A stretch of 64,000 bases of DNA from Streptacidiphilus sp. 4-A2 (GTDB taxonomy: Bacteria; Actinomycetota; Actinomycetes; Streptomycetales; Streptomycetaceae): NCBI GenBank assembly GCA_014284505.1, contig JAAFYY010000001.1:2852001-2916000 (forward strand), written 5' to 3'. The notes below the pieces were generated by a model. The model was not told the DNA's origin, searched no databases, and was given only the letters and a program-made list of their open reading frames with translations. The translations under genes and the position numbers were made by a program. Below, piece after piece: positions 48,921 to 58,455 of this stretch (position 1 is the stretch's first letter; each line of letters begins with the position of its first letter).

Positions 48921-49050
48921 ATGTCATCGAAGCGGCGACGCAAGAAGAAGGCACGCGGCAAGCACAAGGCCAATCATGGCCGCCGCCCCAGTCCTGAGCG
49001 GCAGGAAGAGGCACGGATCACCGGGCACCGAACCGGTGACACCCGAATGA
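48921..49050 (+). CDS. Small, very basic protein
   Basis: Begins MSSKRRRKKKARGKHKANHG, with GAGAGGAG ideally placed before the ATG and a strong terminator 27 bases after its presumed end. Short Arg/Lys-rich proteins of this kind occur in many Streptomyces genomes; they may bind nucleic acid or ribosomes. As written the first frame does not stop before the terminator; one missing base would switch it to a frame ending at 49050. The length, about 43 residues, is therefore an estimate. Confidence 0.6.
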
Positions 49051-49076
49051 CGCGCCGGCTCCCGGAGGCGATACAG

Positions 49077-49106
49077 GGCCCGACCGCCACGCGGTCGGGC
49101 CTTCTT
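49077..49106 (+). terminator. Intrinsic terminator
   Basis: A 10-bp perfect stem (ggcccgaccg / cggtcgggcc), 5-base loop and a following TTCTT, just after the small basic protein gene. Confidence 0.88.
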
Positions 49107-49153
49107 CCTGCCTGCGCCTGCCCTGCCGCGCGCCTTGCCGCCTGCCCCGCAGG

Positions 49154-49261
49154 GCTGGGAAAGGGGAGCCGGACGGCTCCAACTTCAGCGGCTATGTGAA
49201 CGACCGGTACCTGACCACCGGGACCTACGCACAGTGGAGCAAGATCATCAAGCACTGCTGA
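49154..49261 (+). pseudogene. C-terminal fragment of a small secreted protein
   Basis: A 35-codon open segment reading KGEPDGSNFSGYVNDRYLTT then YAQWSKIIKHC and stop. The composition, with aromatic residues and a terminal Cys, is that of a real protein tail, of the kind seen at the end of small SH3-like secreted proteins, but nothing upstream in any frame supplies a body or a start. Probably a leftover from a deletion. Confidence 0.45.
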
Positions 49262-49404
49262 CCGGCATCCGCCCCACGGCGCCCCGCCGATCCGGTCGGG
49301 CGCCGCAGGCAGCCGGGCCCCCGGGGTGCTGTTGACGGTACGGCATCACGGGGCCAGGCTGCTTGATGCCGCTCGGCCGCCTACCGGCACAGGAGGAACA
49401 GGCC

Positions 49405-50159
49405 ATGACAATCCCGCACCGCCTCATCGGCTCCGGCGATCACCCGGTTCTGGTGCTGCACGACTGGTTCAGCACCAGCGCGGGCTGGGGTCCGGTCCTG
49501 GACTACCTGGACGGCGGGACCTTCAGCTACGCCTTCCTCGACTACCGCGGCTACGGCACCCGGCAGGACGTGCCCGGCAGCTACACGCTCGCCGAGATCG
49601 CCGAGGACGCGCTTGCCCTGGCCGACCAGCTGGACTGGGAGAGCTTCTCGCTGGTCGGCCACTCGATGGGCGCCAAGGCCGCCCAGCAGGTGCTGGCGGC
49701 GCAGCCGGCCCGGGTGCGCCGGCTGGCCGGGCTGACGCCGGTGCCCGCGGGCCCTATCCCCTGGACGCGGCCGGCCAGGAGCTGTTCTACGGCGCGGCCG
49801 AGGACCGCGCCAAGCGGCTGGCGATCCTGGACCTGGTCACCGGCAACCGGGCCGGCCGGGTGTGGCTGGACCGACTGGTCGAGCACTCGCTGAAGGACTC
49901 CACCCGCGAGGCCTTCGGCGCCTATGTACGCGACTGGACCACCGCCGACCTGGTGGAGCGGATCTCCGGCAACCCGGTCCCGACCAAGGTCATCGTCGGC
50001 GAGCACGACCTCGCGCTGACCGCCGATGTGATGCGCGGCACCTGGCTTGAGCACTTCCCGAACACCGAACTGGAGGTACTGGCCAACAGCGGCCACTACC
50101 CCATGCAGGAGACCCCGGTCGCCCTGGTCGCGACCCTGGAGGCGTTCCTGGCCGGCTGA
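49405..50159 (+). CDS. Alpha/beta-fold hydrolase
   Basis: About 252 residues: VLVLHDWFSTSAGWGPVLDY, FLDYRGYGTRQD, nucleophile elbow LVGHSMGAKAAQ, acid residue in VIVGEHDLALTAD and the catalytic His in ANSGHYPMQE. Complete catalytic triad. One frameshift near 49752. The ATG is preceded by AGGAGG, the strongest ribosome site in the area. Substrate unknown; the fold suggests an esterase, haloperoxidase-like or C-C hydrolase. Confidence 0.9.
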
Positions 50160-50657
50160 GCGGACGGCCGAGGGCCGGCCGAGCGGCCCAGGGGCAGGGC
50201 GGCCTTCAGCCCGGAGGGCGGACGGCACCACCGCACCGGCGCTGGGCCGCCGACGGCCCTCGGGCCGCCCTGGCGCGGTCCGGCGTCAGGCGTTCGGCTG
50301 CGGACGGTGACTTTCTGTGACCTGTCCCACATCGGGGAACCAGGGCCCGCCGCGCCGCATTCGCGGGCACAAGCCAACAGAAGCCATCTTTTTGGTGAAC
50401 AAAGATCTACATAACCTATGATTCGAAGGTAGCCCCTCGATGCCACCCGACGAGCGGCAGGGAGCCGGGATCGTCAGTATTGGGATGTTCGTACCTATCC
50501 GCGGCCTTGTCGGACTAAGTCACCTAATGCACTGAGTTAGGGTGACCCGCACATCCCGTGTCGCCGCCATGGGGCGCCGCTGCACCCCAGTGGTCCCCAT
50601 GGCACCGTGCTTGCGTGCCTTTCGGGGACGCGCCCGCTGAGTCAGGCAAGGAACCAA
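50160..50657. other. Upstream region of the peptide transporter gene
   Basis: A 498-base gap. Bases 50383-50425 are clearly AT-rich, with TATGAT at 50417-50422 as a likely -10 box but no good -35. That would give a leader of more than 200 bases. In the leader, tcacctaa (50520-50527) faces ttagggtga (50537-50545) as a small imperfect hairpin. No gene is seen. Confidence 0.5.
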
Positions 50658-52174
50658 ATGCCTCCCACACAGTCGCTGTCCGCCGATCCGGCGCTGACGC
50701 CCAAGGTCACTGCTGTCCAAGGCAGGACCTTCTTCGGTCATCCCCGTGGACTGGCCACGCTCTTCATGACGGAGATGTGGGAGCGCTTCAGCTTCTACGG
50801 GATGCGCGCGCTCCTGGTGATCTACCTGGTCGCCCCCGCCGACAAGGGCGGGCTGGGTTTCAACGCGGCCACCGGCGCCGCCATCTACAGCGTGTACAAC
50901 GCCATGGTCTACCTGCTGGCGCTGCCCGGCGGCTGGGTCAGCGACCGGTTCTGGGGCGCCCGCAAGACCGTCCTGATCGGCGGCTGCATCATCATGGCCG
51001 GGCACTTCATGCTGGCGGTGCCGGCCGAGGCGTCCTTCTTCGTCGGTCTGGGCTTCATCGCCGTGGGCTCCGGGCTGCTGAAGGCCAACATCTCCACGAT
51101 GGTCGGCCACCTCTACCCGGACCGCAACGACGCCCGCCGTGACGGCGGCTTCACCATCTTCTACATGGGCATCAACCTGGGTGCCTTCGCGGCGCCGCTG
51201 GTGATCGGCACCGTCGGCCAGAAGGTCGACTGGCACCTGGGCTTCGCCCTGGCCGGCGTCGGCATGGCCCTGGGCCTGGGCCAGTACATCCTCGGCGGCC
51301 GCCACCTCAGCAAGGAGAGCCAGAAGGTCGGCTCCCTGCCTGTCGCCGAGCGCAGGGCGCTGCTGAAGAAGGCCGCCTTCTGGACCGGCCTGGCGGTCGT
51401 CTTCTACGCCGTCATCATCGGCACCGGCAGCTACACCATCAACTGGGTGATCTGGCCGCTGACCCTGGTCGGCCTGGTCATCCCGGGCCTGGTCTTCCTG
51501 CGCATGAAGCGCGACCCGGACCTCTCCGCGGACGAGCAGGGCAAGCTCTCCGGCTACCTGTGGTTCTTCCTCGCCGCCGCCATTTTCTGGATGATCTACG
51601 ACCAGTCCGGCTCCACCCTGAACGTCTTCGCCACCAACAACACCGCGACCAAGCTGTTCGGCTTCAACTTCCCGTCCAGCTGGTTCCAGTCGCTGAACCC
51701 GCTCTACATCATGGCGCTGGCGCCGGTCGTCGCCTGGCTGTGGGTCTGGCTGGCGCGGCGGAGCAAGAACCCCAGCACCGCGACCAAGTTCTCCTACGGT
51801 CTGGTCCTGATCGGTGTCTCCTTCGTGTGATGATGCTGGCGATGGCCGCGGCCAGCGGCGGCACCAAGGTCTCGCCGCTCTGGCTGGCGGTGGTCTACCT
51901 GGTCCAGACCGTGGGCGAGCTCGCGCTCTCCCCCGTCGGCCTGTCGGTCACCACCAAGCTGGCGCCGGTGAAGTACGCCAGCCAGATGATGGGCGTGTGG
52001 TTCCTGGCCGTGACCGTCGGCGACTCCCTCGCCGCGGTGCTGGCGCAGCTGCTGGGCAACTCCTTCCTCAGCACGCCGTCGTTCGCGATCCAGGGCGTGG
52101 CAGCGCTGCTGGCCGGCGTGGCCGTGGTGATGTACCGCAAGCGGATCACGGCCATGCTCGGCGACGTGCGCTGA
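50658..52174 (+). CDS. POT-family proton-coupled oligopeptide transporter
   Basis: About 505 residues with 12-14 helices, importing di- and tripeptides. The N-terminal family motif LATLFMTEMWERFSFYGMR (ExxERFxYYG-like) is at residues 33-51, followed by GGWVSDRFWGARKTVL and FTIFYMGINLGAF, the PTR2 signature. C-terminal QTVGELALSPVGLSV is also typical. One frameshift near 51828 (a G lost, FVxMMLAM context) interrupts the gene at codon 391; the rest continues normally to 52174. RBS AAGGAA. A terminator follows. Confidence 0.95.
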
Positions 52175-52195
52175 GCCGGTCCGCACAGCACGACA

Positions 52196-52223
52196 CCGCC
52201 CGCCCGGGCCACCGGGCGGGCGG
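52196..52223 (+). terminator. Terminator of the peptide transporter gene
   Basis: A perfect 12-bp stem (ccgcccgcccgg / ccgggcgggcgg) with a gcca loop, 22 bases past the stop codon. Confidence 0.82.
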
Positions 52224-52349
52224 ACGTGTTCCCGCGCACGCCGGCACGGTGCAGCAGCGCGCCACGCGTCCTTCCGGCCCCACCGGGGCCGGCCGCCCTA
52301 TCCTGGAGCCCCGACCGGATGCCGGAGTACCGACCGGAGAGGTGCCGCC

Positions 52350-52757
52350 ATGGGCAAGGGAAGCGCGCAGGGCGACGAACCGCTGCCGGGCCATGTCACC
52401 TGGCAGGACCTGTGGCTCGGCGATCCGCAGAAGCACGACTTCCCGGCGGCCGCCGACTATCTGGACCTGATCCTCGACAGCGCCACCGTCGAGCGGCTGG
52501 TCGACGGCCTGCGCCGGGGTACGACCGTCCTGAAGAAGGCCAAGGACCTGATGCGGGCCGGTGAGCTGGAGCTGCTGTCGGCCGAGAACATGCATGTGCG
52601 GGAAAACATCGGCAAGGTGCTGGCCGGGACGAAGCTCTCCCCGGTGCTGCTGGTGCGCGGGCCCCGGCTGATCGTCGCCGACGGCTACCACCGGATCTGC
52701 GCCGCCTACCATCTGACCGAGGACCTGGTGGTGCCCTGCCGGATCACCGGCCCCTGA
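52350..52757 (+). CDS. ParB-like-domain protein
   Basis: An intact protein of 135 residues. A helical N-terminal half (DYLDLILDSATVERLVDGLR, KKAKDLMRAG) leads to a short ParB/sulfiredoxin-like core: LSPVLLVRGPRLIVADGYHR followed by ICAAY. The DGYHR loop is the nucleotide-binding signature of that fold. There is no DNA-binding domain, so it is not a partition protein. RBS GAGAGGTG before the ATG. Function unknown; such stand-alone domains occur widely in Streptomyces. Confidence 0.82.
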   Translation: MGKGSAQGDEPLPGHVTWQDLWLGDPQKHDFPAAADYLDLILDSATVERLVDGLRRGTTVLKKAKDLMRAGELELLSAENMHVRENIGKVLAGTKLSPVLLVRGPRLIVADGYHRICAAYHLTEDLVVPCRITGP

Positions 52758-53639
52758 CCCGCCGCCCGCCGCTGGAGCGGGCCATGGTCACCGGCGCCGG
52801 CCCGGCTGCGGGGGCTCGCCGCCCCCAGGGCCGACAGGCTCTCGCGGGCGAGCCGGGTCTTCGGATGGGCCGGTCCCAGCGCCCGCGCGCAGTCGCGTTC
52901 CAGGGCCGTGTACAGCTCGGCCGCCCGGCGCGCCCGCCCGAGGCCGCACACCAGTGGGCCTGGTTGTGGCGGGCGTCGAGCACCCACTCGTGGTCCGGGC
53001 CCAGGACGGGGGTGTAGTCCTCGGCGATCCGGAGGTACAGCCGGGCGGCCCCGGCCGGGTCCCCGGCGCGTCCGGTCCAGTGCGCGTACTGGTGGCGGGC
53101 GACAAACACCTCCGGCAACCGCTGGTCGAACCGGTGCGTGAAGTATCCGGCGACCTCGCGCTGCAGGTCGCGGGCGGTGCCCGGGTCGCCCGCCTCGCCG
53201 ACCCAGTGGGCGTGCTGGTGCCGGATCGTCAGGGCCCGGCGTTCGGCCTCCCCGCCGGCGCGCCAGGGGCGTCCGGGTCGGGCAGGGTGTCCACGATCGC
53301 GCCGTACAGCTGAGCGGCCCGCCGCGGGTCCCCGGCCAGGCCGGTCCAGTTCGCGCGCATTCCGGCCACGCTCACGGTGAGCGGGTCGTCCGCGCCGAGG
53401 TGCGCGCCCGCGTCGTGCAGCAGCCCTTCGGCCTCCTCCGCCGCCCGGGCCGGCCGGCCCGACTGCGCCAGCTCCACCAGGGCCAGCTGCCGGGCCTGGA
53501 GCGTGTCGCGATGCCCGGGCCCCGACTCCCGCTCGCACTCCTGCGCGAGGGTCCGGTAGACCTGGTGGCCGTAGGCCGGTCCGCCCAGCCGCGCCTGGAC
53601 GGTCGCCCTGCCCAGCCGCTCCGCGAATTCCGTCCCCAT
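52706..53639 (-). CDS. Tetratricopeptide-repeat protein, frameshifted
   Basis: About 311 residues made of TPR-like helix pairs with recurring H-W or N-W motifs: VAGMRANWTGLAGDPRRAAQ, RHQHAHWVGEAGDPGTA, RHQYAHWTGRAGDPAGAA, RHNQAHW. The repeat LGxxHPxTLxxRxxLA-like spacing resembles the TPR_10/12 (kinesin light chain-like) repeats of actinomycete regulators. It would be a cytoplasmic protein-protein interaction scaffold. Frameshifts near 53260 and 52945. The 3' end is uncertain: the current frame overlaps the ParB-like gene by 52 bases. Confidence 0.75.
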
Positions 53640-53805
53640 CCGCTGCCCTCCGTCTGTCGCCGTGCGCGTCCCGCCCTTGCGGCGGTGGACAGTTCAGGCG
53701 TGTTCGACCCGGGCGGCGTGGACGGCCCGGGCAATGGACAACAGTCTGCGGAACCGCGACGATCACGTCCAACACAGCTCGTTCACTCCGGAATGAGGGA
53801 TCCTC

Positions 53806-54706
53806 ATGGCCGTCGGCCCGGTCAGCGGCGCGCAACTGCGGGCGCTGGTGGCGGTCGTGGACAGCGGCGGGTTCGGCGCCGCCGCGGTGCGGCTGGGGAT
53901 CAGCCAGTCCGCCGTCTCCCATGCCGTCACCGCGCGCTGGAGCGGGCCCTGGGCGCGCAGGTGCTCCGGCGCGGCACCGCGCCGGTCCAGCCGACCCCGC
54001 TCGGCCGGCGGCTGCTCCCCCACGCCCGGCGCGCCGTGGCCGAGCTGGACGCGGTGGTGGCGATAGCCGCCGCCGGGCGCGCCGCCCCGGGCGGGGGTGT
54101 GCGTCTGGCGGTGACGCCCACCGTCCGCCGGGCACTGGTGCCGCGGCTGGAGGAACTGTGGCGGCGCGAGCACCCCGGATCAAGGTGAGCGTCTTCGAGG
54201 GGGAGGACGGCGAGGTCGCGGCCTGGCTGGCGGACGGCGTGGCCGATGCGGCGGTCCTGGTCGACCCCGACCCGGTGCCGGACGGCGCGCTGCCGCTGCT
54301 GCGCGACGACTTCCGGGCGGCGCTCGCCGCCGACCACCCGCTGGCCGCGGAGCCCGCGATCGCCCTCGCGGACCTCGCGGACGACACCATGCTGCTGTCC
54401 GACGGCGGTGTCGAGCGCTATCTGCGCGAGCTCCACCGGCTGCACCGCACGCCGTACACGCAGCCGCCGCGGATCCGCGAGTTCGCGACCGTCCTGGACA
54501 TGGTGAGCTCCGGGGCGGGGGTGGCGGTGGTGCCGGGCCTGGCGCGGTTCATGCTCCCCCGGGGCGCGGTCCTGGTGCGCCTGAGTCCGACCGTCCACCG
54601 GCAGCTGTACCTCTCCGGCCCCGGCGACCGGCCCTGGCTTCCGCACGCACACGCCCTGGTCGACACCGCCGCGGCCGCGGCGCCGCTCACTCCCGGGGCG
54701 GCGTGA
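53806..54706 (+). CDS. LysR-family transcriptional regulator, frameshifted
   Basis: About 300 residues. N-terminal helix-turn-helix: LRALVAVVDSGGFGAAAVRL, then GISQSAVSHAVTALERALGA. The C-terminal co-inducer domain follows with VRLAVTPTVRRALVPRLEEL, VSVFEGEDGEVAAWLADG and SSGAGVAVVPGLARFM. Two breaks (near 53938 and 54178) are each restored by one base. No divergent partner gene; the gene upstream is the convergent-side TPR protein (divergent promoters at 53640-53805). Target unknown. Confidence 0.88.
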
Positions 54707-54781
54707 GCGCACGGCTTCGGCGTCCGGCGGCCCGCCGCATAGGCTTCGGGGCGACAGCGGCGCGAGGAGAGGTAGGGGCGA

Positions 54782-55687
54782 GTGGGCAGGTGGGAGCGGG
54801 CACTGGACGCCGCGGGGGTGGACGGGGCCCGGCTGCGCGGCGAGTACGGGCAGCAGCGCGAGCAGGCGGCCCGGTACAAGCGGGAGGCCGTCCTGGCGGC
54901 CGAACTGCTGCTGCCGCCCGGGCTGGTCCCGCACGTCATCGCCGCGACCGCCTTTATGCACCGCACCGACGGCCTGCTCGACAGCGGCCCGGTGGCGGAA
55001 CGCAGGCAGGCGTACGCACGCTGGGAGCGGGAGGTCGCCGACGGCCTGGCCACCGGCGACAGCGGCAACCCGCAGCTGCGTCCGCTGCTGAACACGGTCG
55101 CCGCACATCCGGTGCTGCACGACCGGATACTGGACTACCTCGACACGGCCCTCCTGGACCTGGACTTCACCGGCTTCACCACCGAGGCCGACTACCAGCG
55201 GTACCTCGACGGCTATTCGCTGCCCGCCTTCATGGTGGTCGCAGCCCTGCTCGGCCCCGACCGCGACCAGACGGCCTACCGGGCCGGATGCCGCACCTTC
55301 ATCGACGCGAGCCAGCGGCTCGACTTCGTCAACGACCTCGCCGAGGACCTGGCCGACGGCCGGCTGACCATACCCTCGCAGACGCTGGAGCAGCACCGGG
55401 TCACCCGCGCCGACCTCGAACAGGCCCGGGACCTGCCGACCGTGCGGGCCCTGATCACCGGCCTGCTCGACCAGGTCGACCGGACCCTGGCCCGGGGCCG
55501 GGCCGTGGTCGAGCTGGTCCCGCCCGCCCACCGGCCCATGGTCCGGTGCATGGTCCGCCTGGACGAACTCACCAGCGCCGCAGCCCGGGCCGACATCCCC
55601 GCCCTGCTCCGCCGCCCGGCCGGCCCCCGCAAGCCGGCGGCGGCGCTGCTGGCCCGCGAGTACCTCCGGCCGGCGGCTGCGCGATGA
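54782..55687 (+). CDS. Squalene/phytoene synthase-family protein
   Basis: An intact protein of 301 residues. Head-to-head prenyl synthase features: an N-terminal acidic motif FMHRTDGLLD near residue 59 (DxxxD-like but without the full Asp-rich set) and the second acidic motif DFVNDLAEDLADGRLTIP near 182, the best-conserved signature of the family, as well as YLDGYSLPAFMVVAALLG. The gene stands alone, without carotenoid or hopanoid genes around it. Such single paralogues in Streptomyces have no settled function. The GTG start has GGAGAGG upstream. It may be a diverged enzyme. Confidence 0.78.
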   Translation: MGRWERALDAAGVDGARLRGEYGQQREQAARYKREAVLAAELLLPPGLVPHVIAATAFMHRTDGLLDSGPVAERRQAYARWEREVADGLATGDSGNPQLRPLLNTVAAHPVLHDRILDYLDTALLDLDFTGFTTEADYQRYLDGYSLPAFMVVAALLGPDRDQTAYRAGCRTFIDASQRLDFVNDLAEDLADGRLTIPSQTLEQHRVTRADLEQARDLPTVRALITGLLDQVDRTLARGRAVVELVPPAHRPMVRCMVRLDELTSAAARADIPALLRRPAGPRKPAAALLAREYLRPAAAR

Positions 55688-55744
55688 CCGGCGCGACGCG
55701 GGCCTGCCGCCGGTGCGGCCCGGGGGCGGCTAACGTCGACTGCC

Positions 55745-56488
55745 ATGGATGACATCCGACGGCCCGTCAGCACCCTTGCGCCGTACGGCCGCGACGACCC
55801 CGCTCCGCTCGGGCCGGAGGAGCCGGTGTGGTACGCGGCGTACGGCTCGAACATGCACGCCGACCGGCTGGCGTGCTACATCGCCGGCGGGCGGCCCTCC
55901 GGCGCGGCCCGCGTCTACCCGGGCTGCCGCGACCGCCGCCTGCCCAGGCGGACGGTGCCGGTGCTGCTTCCCGGCCTGCTGTACTTCGCCCTGGAGTCGC
56001 TGGTGTGGACCGGCGGCATGGCCTTCTACGACCCGGCGCCGGCCGGGGAGAAACCCGGGCAGACGCCCGGGACGACGCCCGGGCAGCCGCTCCAGGGGAC
56101 TCCCGCGCGCGCCTACCTGATCACCGCCGGGCAGTTCGCCGACATCGCCGCCCAGGAGATGCACCGGCCCCCCGGCGCCGACCTCGACCTGGCCCGGGTG
56201 CTGGCGGCCGGCCGCGACCGGACCGGCCCCGGCCGCTACCAGACCCTGGTCTGCCCCGGCGCCCTCGACGGCATCCCCCTGTGCACGTTCACCGCGCCCT
56301 GGGCCCTGGCCGACGCCGAACTGAGCGCCCCCTCGGCCGGATACCTGCGCACCATCGCCGGAGGCCTGGCCGAGGCCCACCGCTGGCCCCCGGCCCGCTG
56401 CGCCGACTACCTCGCCACCCGCCCCGGCGCGGCCGGGCACTGGAGCACCGAGGACCTGCTGGACGTCCTCCGCCGTCCCCCGCTGTGA
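55745..56488 (+). CDS. Gamma-glutamylcyclotransferase-like (GGCT-fold) protein
   Basis: An intact protein of 247 residues. Near residue 32 it has PVWYAAYGSNMHADRLACYI, whose YGSNM is the substrate-loop signature of the GGCT/AIG2 fold. The region ARAYLITAGQFADIAAQEM matches the later strand of the fold. A Gly/Pro-rich insert (EKPGQTPGTTPGQP) interrupts the middle. The catalytic Glu could not be assigned. Role unknown: glutathione-type cleavage or a binding function. It follows the phytoene-synthase-like gene by 57 bases and may be cotranscribed. Confidence 0.72.
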   Translation: MDDIRRPVSTLAPYGRDDPAPLGPEEPVWYAAYGSNMHADRLACYIAGGRPSGAARVYPGCRDRRLPRRTVPVLLPGLLYFALESLVWTGGMAFYDPAPAGEKPGQTPGTTPGQPLQGTPARAYLITAGQFADIAAQEMHRPPGADLDLARVLAAGRDRTGPGRYQTLVCPGALDGIPLCTFTAPWALADAELSAPSAGYLRTIAGGLAEAHRWPPARCADYLATRPGAAGHWSTEDLLDVLRRPPL

Positions 56489-56536
56489 GCCGGTCCACGC
56501 CGGCGGCCCGGAGGAGACGCAGGTCACATCTGACCG

Positions 56537-56563
56537 TGTCACAGCGGAGCGTGCTGCCTCGTC
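56537..56563 (+). promoter_or_regulatory. ECF41-type promoter upstream of the CMD gene
   Basis: TGTCACA, exactly 16 bases, then CGTC. This is the promoter motif described for ECF41 sigma factors, and the gene it precedes is the classic ECF41 target class, with the sigma gene itself next downstream. Confidence 0.88.
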
Positions 56564-56602
56564 TCGGGTGTGTAGCCCGTGACCACCGCAGAGGAGCATC
56601 AC

Positions 56603-57076
56603 ATGGACGCACGAGTGGACTTCTTCGCCGCCCCCAACGCCGGTAAGGCGCTCAAGCACTTCATGTCGGCGAACAAGGAGCTCAGGGCCTCGTCGCTGCC
56701 GACCGCCCTTCAGGAGCTGGTGTCGCTGCGCATCAGCCAGATCAACGGCTGTGCCACCTGCATCGACATGCATGTCAAGGAGGCCGCCGAGGAGGGCGAG
56801 ACCGCGCTGCGGCTGAACCTGGTGGCGGCCTGGCGGGAGGCCTCGGTCTTCAGCGAGGCCGAGCGGGCCGCCCTGGAGCTGGCCGAGGAGGGGACCCGGA
56901 TCGCGGACGCGGCCGGCGGGGTCGACGACGCGGTGTGGGCGCGCGCCGCCGAGCACTACAGCCAGGAGCAGCTCACCGCCCTGGTGGTGCTGATCTCCTT
57001 CATGAACATGGTGAACCGGCTGAATGTCATCACCCGGCAGCCGTCCGGCGACTACCGGCCCGGCCAGTTCAACTGA
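56603..57076 (+). CDS. Carboxymuconolactone decarboxylase / AhpD-family protein
   Basis: An intact protein of 157 residues, all helical, of the alkylhydroperoxidase-like fold. Redox motif NGCATCIDMHVKEA near residue 50 (Cys-x2-Cys followed by His), preceded by LQELVSLRISQ. It likely reduces or detoxifies peroxide-like or quinone substrates. RBS GAGGAG. The promoter TGTCACA-N16-CGTC sits 40 bases upstream, and a strong hairpin follows the gene. It is the partner gene of the ECF41 sigma factor downstream. Confidence 0.94.
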   Translation: MDARVDFFAAPNAGKALKHFMSANKELRASSLPTALQELVSLRISQINGCATCIDMHVKEAAEEGETALRLNLVAAWREASVFSEAERAALELAEEGTRIADAAGGVDDAVWARAAEHYSQEQLTALVVLISFMNMVNRLNVITRQPSGDYRPGQFN

Positions 57077-57084
57077 CCCGCACC

Positions 57085-57142
57085 GGTGGCCGGGCCGGGC
57101 TCCGGGGTTGCGGCGGCGGCCCCGGAGCCCGGCCCGGCCACC
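57085..57142 (+). terminator. Large perfect hairpin after the CMD gene
   Basis: A perfect 23-bp stem (starting ggtggccgggccgggctcc) with a 12-base loop, 9 bases past the CMD stop. It probably ends most transcripts between the CMD gene and the sigma gene, separating their levels. Confidence 0.85.
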
Positions 57143-57225
57143 GGGCCGGCCTGCCACCGGCCCGGACCGGTGGCAGGCTTCCGGTGCCGGTTCCGGTTCC
57201 AATTACCAAGGACAGAGGGGTTGTT

Positions 57226-58147
57226 GTGGGCAAGGTCGAGGAGTTCGAGGAGCTGCGGCCGCTGCTGTTCTCGATCGCGTACCGGATCCTGAGCAGCGTG
57301 AGCGAGGCCGAGGACGCGGTGCAGGAGACCTGGCTGCGCTTCGACGGCTCGGCGACCCGCCCCACCTCGACCAAGGCCTTCCTGTCGGCCACGGTGACCC
57401 GGATCTCGATCGACGTACTGCGTTCGGCCCGGGTACGACGGGAGGCCTATGTGGGGCCGTGGTTCCCCGAGCCGCTGCTGAGCGATCCGTACCAGGATCC
57501 GGCCCGGTCGGCGGAGCTGGCCGACTCGGTGTCGATGGCGGCGCTGCTGCTCCTGGAGCGGCTCAGCCCGCTGGAGCGGGCGGTGTTCGTGCTGCGGGAG
57601 GTGTTCGGCTTCGGATTCGACGAGATCGCCTCGGCGGTGGGGCGCTCGGAGGCGGCCTGCCGCCAGCTGCTGGTGCGGGCACGGCGGCACATGGACGCCG
57701 GGCGTCCGCGTTTCGCGGCGGCCCGCGCGGAGCGCGACGAACTGGCGTCCCGCTTCTTCGACGCCCTGCGCCAGGGCGACGTCGCCGAGTTGCAGGAGCT
57801 GCTCGCCGCCGACGTGTCGGTGATGGGCGACGGGCGGCAAGGCCCCGCAGCTGGCCCGGACGGTCTTCGGCGCCGACAAGGTGTCCCGACTGCTCGCCTC
57901 CTTCTTCGTCCTGATGGCCCAGGTCGAGGTGACCTGGGAGCAGCAGGAGATCAACGGCCAGCCGGGTGCGATCGTCCGCGACCGGGAGGGCAGGGTGCTC
58001 AACGCCATCACGCTCGACATCCTCGACGGGCAGATCCAGACCGTCCGCCTGGTGATCAACCCCGACAAACTCGGCCATATGGGCCCGGTCGCGGACGCCT
58101 GGGCAGTCCAGCGCGAAGTCCAGCAGTCCCGCCGCCGCACCCCCTGA
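57226..58147 (+). CDS. ECF41-group RNA polymerase sigma factor with SnoaL-like C-terminal domain
   Basis: About 307 residues. Region 2: FEELRPLLFSIAYRILSSVS and EDAVQETWLRF. Linker GPWFPEPL, typical of the group. Region 4: LSPLERAVFVLREVFGFGFD and VGRSEAACRQLLVRARRH. The C-terminal NTF2/SnoaL-like domain, which modulates activity in place of an anti-sigma factor, carries NPDKL near the end (VINPDKLGHM) and, after restoring one G near 57835, the group hallmark DGGGKA. The GTG start has AGAGGGG upstream. Its own target promoter is visible before the CMD gene just upstream. Confidence 0.95.
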
Positions 58148-58258
58148 CCGGCAGACGCCCGCCTGTCCGGGTTCCGCGTAGGGCCGGGGGGCTCGGCGCA
58201 GGGCCATCCGGCTCGGCGACAGCTCCGGTACGCCGTGGAGAAGGCGCCGCAAGCGAAA

Positions 58259-58286
58259 GGCAAGGGAGGAAAACACATCCCTTGCC
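58259..58286. promoter_or_regulatory. Inverted repeat upstream of the RAE
   Basis: GGCAAGGGA, a 10-base A-rich loop, TCCCTTGCC: a perfect 9-bp stem 23 bases before the RAE and 112 bases after the sigma-factor stop. It may be the sigma gene's terminator (no T-run) or a second operator in the helR control region. Confidence 0.6.
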
Positions 58287-58309
58287 ACTCTCAACATATA
58301 GCGCACCGG

Positions 58310-58329
58310 GGGGCTTGCGGCAAGGCCCC
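58310..58329 (+). promoter_or_regulatory. Rifamycin-associated element (RAE)
   Basis: GGGGCTTGCGGCAAGGCCCC, matching as I recall it the inverted-repeat RAE that precedes rifamycin-inducible resistance genes in actinomycetes. It lies 126 bases upstream of helR, one of the gene classes known to be RAE-controlled. Confidence 0.9.
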
Positions 58330-58455
58330 TGTCGTAGCGCAGAATCTCTCCTCTGGGCCGGAAGCTGCGGAAATTGGAGATTTACGAGGTGCGTGCAGTT
58401 TTTTTGGCATATGGGTGGTTCGGGGCAGGGGCCGCTTCCGAAGGGGGGCGGTGAC

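Noticed and set aside
50658..52174. Programmed frameshift or split gene in the POT transporter near 51828
   Set aside because: No slippery heptamer, and the same kind of single-base loss occurs in many unrelated genes, so an error is more likely.
52350..52757. Chromosome-partition ParB
   Set aside because: Only the short ParB-like nucleotide-binding core is present, with no helix-turn-helix and no parA or parS nearby.
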